A DNA stretch of 64,000 bases from Mycteria americana (lineage: Eukaryota > Chordata > Aves > Ciconiiformes > Ciconiidae): positions 175,048,272 through 175,112,271 of the forward strand of contig NC_134366.1 of the NCBI RefSeq assembly GCF_035582795.1, written 5' to 3'. The notes beneath the pieces are model-generated. The model was not told the origin of the DNA. It did not search any database and worked only from the letters and a program-made list of their open reading frames with translations. The position numbers and the translations under genes were made by a program. Positions 60,901 to 64,000 of the stretch are shown piece by piece. Within the stretch, counting starts at the first letter, position 1. Every line of letters starts with the position of its first letter.

Positions 60901-63900
60901 ATGGGATGGGATGGATGGGATGGGATGGGATGGGATGGGATGGGATGGGGATGGGGATGGGATGGGATGGGATGGGATGGGATGGGGATGGGATGGGATG
61001 GGGATGGGGATGGGATGGGGATGGATGGGATGGGATGGGATGGGATGGGATGGGATGGGATGGGGATGGGATGGATGGGATGGGATGGGATGGGATGGAT
61101 GGGATGGGATGGGATGGGTGGATGGGGATGGGATGGATGGGATGGGATGGGATGGGATGGGATGGGATGGGATGGGGATGGGATGGGATGGGATGGGATG
61201 GGATGGGGATGGGATGGATGGGATGGGATGGGATGGGGATGGGATGGATGGGATGGGATGGGATGGGATGGGATGGGATGGGGATGGGATGGGATGGGAT
61301 GGGGATGGGATGGGATGGGATGGGATGGGATGGATGGATGGGATGGGATGGGATGGGATGGGGATGGGATGGGATGGGATGGGATGGGATGGGATGGGAT
61401 GGGATGGGATGGGATGGGGATGGGATGGGATGGGGATGGGATGGGATGGGATGGGATGGGATGGGATGGGATGGGGATGGGATGGGATGGGATGGGATGG
61501 GATGGATGATGGGATGGGATGGGATGGATGGATGGATGGGATGGGGATGGGATGGGATGGGATGGGATGGATGGGATGGGGATGGGATGGGATGGGATGG
61601 GGATGGGATGGGGATGGGGATGGGATGGGGATGGGATGGGATGGGATGGGATGGGGATGGGATGGGATGGGGATGGGATGGGATGGGATGGGATGGATGG
61701 GATGGGGATGGGATGGGATGGGATGGGATGGGGATGGGATGGGATGGGGATGGGGATGGGATGGGATGGGATGGGGATGGGATGGGATGGGATGGGGATG
61801 GGATGGGGATGGGATGGGATGGGATGGGATGGATGGGGATGGGATGGGATGGGATGGGGATGGGATGGGATGGGATGGGATGGGATGGGGATGGGATGGG
61901 ATGGGATGGGATGGATGGGATGGGTGGATGGGATGGGGATGGGATGGGGATGGGATGGGATGGGATGGGATGGGATGGGATGGGGATGGGATGGATGGGA
62001 TGGGATGGGATGGGATGGGGATGGGGATGGGATGGGATGGGGATGGGATGGGATGGGATGGTGGGATGGGATGGATGGGATGGATGGGATGGGATGGGAT
62101 GGGGATGGGATGGGATGGGATGGGATGGGGATGGGATGGGATGGGATGGGATGGGATGGATGGGGATGGGATGGGATGGGATGGGATGGGATGGGATGGG
62201 GATGGGATGGGATGGGATGGGATGGGATGGGATGGGATGGATGGGATGGGATGGGATGGATGGGATGGGGATGGGGATGGGGATGGGATGGGATGGGATG
62301 GGATGGGATGGATGGGGATGGGATGGGGAGGGATGGGATGGGATGGGATGGGATGGGATGGGATGGATGGGATGGGATGGGGATGGGATGGGGATGGGAT
62401 GGGATGGGATGGGATGGGATGGATGGGATGGGGGGATGGGATGGGATGGGATGGGGATGGGATGGGGATGGGATGGGATGGGAGGATGGGATGGGATGGG
62501 GATGGGATGGGATGGGGATGGGAGGGATGGGGATGGGATGGGGATGGGATGGGATGGGATGGGGATGGGATGGATGGGATGGGATGGGATGGGATGGATG
62601 GGATGGGATGGGATGGGATGGGATGGGATGGATGGGATGGGATGGGATGGGGATGGGGATGGGATGGGGATGGGATGGGATGGGATGGGGATGGGATGGG
62701 GATGGGATGGGATGGGATGGGATGGGATGGGGATGGGATGGGATGGGGATGGGGATGGGGATGGGATGGATGGGATGGGATGGGGTGGATGGGATGGGGA
62801 TGGGGATGGGGATGGGATGGGATGGGATGGGATGGATGGGATGGGATGGGGATGGATGGGATGGGGATGGGGATGGGATGGGATGGGATGGGATGGGGAT
62901 GGGGATGGATGGGATGGGGATGGGATGGGGATGGGGATGGGGATGGGATGGGATGGATGGGATGGGATGGGATGGGATGGGATGGGGATGGGATGGGATG
63001 GGATGGATGGGGATGGGGATGGGATGGGATGGGATGGGGATGGGATGGGATGGGATGGGATGGGGATGGGATGGGATGGGATGGGATGGGATGGGGATGG
63101 GGATGGGATGGGATGGATGGGATGGGATGGGATGGGATGGGATGGGGATGGGATGGGATGGGATGGGATGGGATGGGATGGGATGGGATGGGATGGATGG
63201 GGATGGGGATGGGATGGGATGGGATGGGGATGGGATGGGATGGGATGGGATGGGATGGGATGGGGATGGATGGATGGGATGGGGATGGGATGGGATGGGG
63301 ATGGGATGGGATGGGATGGGGATGGGGATGGGATGGGATGGGGATGGGATGGGATGGGATGGGGATGGGATGGGATGGGATGGGGATGGGATGGGGATGG
63401 GATGGGATGGGATGGGGATGGGATGGGGATGGGATGGGATGGGATGGGATGGGGATGGGATGGGATGGGGATGGGATGGGTGGATGGGATGGGGATGGGA
63501 TGGGATGGGATGGGATGGGATGGGGATGGGGATGGGATGGGATGGGGATGGGATGGGATGGGATGGGATGGGGATGGGATGGGATGGATGGGATGGGATG
63601 GGATGGGATGGGGATGGGATGGGATGGGATGGGGATGGGATGGGGATGGGGATGGGATGGGGATGGGGATGGGATGGGATGGGGATGGGATGGATGGGGA
63701 TGGGGATGGGATGGGATGGGATGGATGGGGATGGGAGGATGGGGATGGGATGGGATGGGATGGGGATGGGATGGGATGGGATGGATGGATGGGATGGGAT
63801 GGGGATGGATGGGATGGGATGGGATGGGATGGGATGGGGATGGGATGGGATGGGGATGGGATGGGATGGGATGGGGATGGGGATGGGATGGGATGGGGAT

Positions 63901-64000
63901 GGGGATGGGGATGGGGGGAGGGGTGGATGGGATGGGATGGGGATGGGGATGGGATGGGATGGGATGGGATGGGATGGGGATGGGGATGGGGATGGGATGG
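57950..64000. repeat. (GGGAT)n array of at least 6 kb
   Basis: Continuous GGGAT units mixed with GGGGAT and GGAT variants from about 57985 to the window end, preceded by five to six GGGGT units (57954-57984). It is G-rich on the plus strand with no flanking unique sequence on the right, so its full length is unknown. The very long WDGMG-type open frame across it is an artefact of a stop-free pentamer. Single-base variants (GGGTT, GGGAG, GTGGG) are rare and scattered. Confidence 0.98.

Noticed and set aside
56716-61509. 1597-codon open frame rich in WDGMG
   Set aside because: It is a stop-free reading of the (GGGAT)n array and of FOXH1 antisense; low complexity, no start context, no family resemblance.
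57950-64000. Telomere or centromeric satellite
   Set aside because: GGGAT is neither the vertebrate telomere hexamer nor GGAAT satellite; there is no sign of a chromosome end. The array simply runs off the window.

Overview
The window looks like a GC-rich bird microchromosome segment. Its genes are compact, multi-exon vertebrate genes with short GT-AG introns, and almost every intron and intergenic gap is filled with a different G/C-rich minisatellite. The gene set (C8orf82, LRRC14, RECQL4, GPT, PPP1R16A, FOXH1) matches the block at human 8q24.3 (known from memory, not searched). The bird assignment is an inference from base composition, repeats and gene content; the species cannot be named. 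Exon models below were built by hand from splice signals, phase continuity and recalled family sequences.

Layout, left to right. 1-6.3 kb holds no gene I can support: a 40/37/31-bp minisatellite, homopolymer tracts with possible poly(A) signals of an unidentified upstream gene, a 71-bp and then a 20-bp TATAGGG-containing minisatellite. 6.46-8.74 kb (+) is C8orf82. 9.40-11.49 kb (-) is LRRC14, with a likely 5' noncoding exon near 12.2 kb. It shares a CCAAT-box head-to-head promoter with RECQL4 (+, 12.56-22.40 kb, 24 coding exons). 23.94-27.29 kb (+) is a secreted five-domain F-type lectin (fucolectin), in the slot where mammals have MFSD3. 28.39-33.55 kb (+) is a divergent alanine-aminotransferase paralogue. 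It faces, tail to tail, the canonical GPT (-, 34.07-42.59 kb). 45.32-48.39 kb (-) is PPP1R16A. 51-55 kb is mostly repeats plus a short FOXH1-like fragment. 55.30-57.86 kb (-) is FOXH1. From about 57.95 kb to the window end is an uninterrupted (GGGAT)n array of at least 6 kb.

The genes are not one pathway. They cover DNA replication and repair (RECQL4), alanine metabolism (GPT), phosphatase targeting (PPP1R16A), Nodal/activin transcription (FOXH1), innate-immune LRR signalling (LRRC14), an uncharacterised conserved protein (C8orf82) and a probable fucose-binding secreted lectin.

The most interesting observations are: the GPT paralogue, which keeps the PLP lysine but has lost several other active-site residues; the lectin, in which only two of five domains keep the full sugar-binding triad; pentanucleotide arrays in the same intron of both GPT paralogues, in the same chromosomal orientation and with matching borders although the genes are inverted; and FOXH1, whose promoter is squeezed against a multi-kilobase array and whose coding frame changes in a way that implies a tiny extra intron or an indel.
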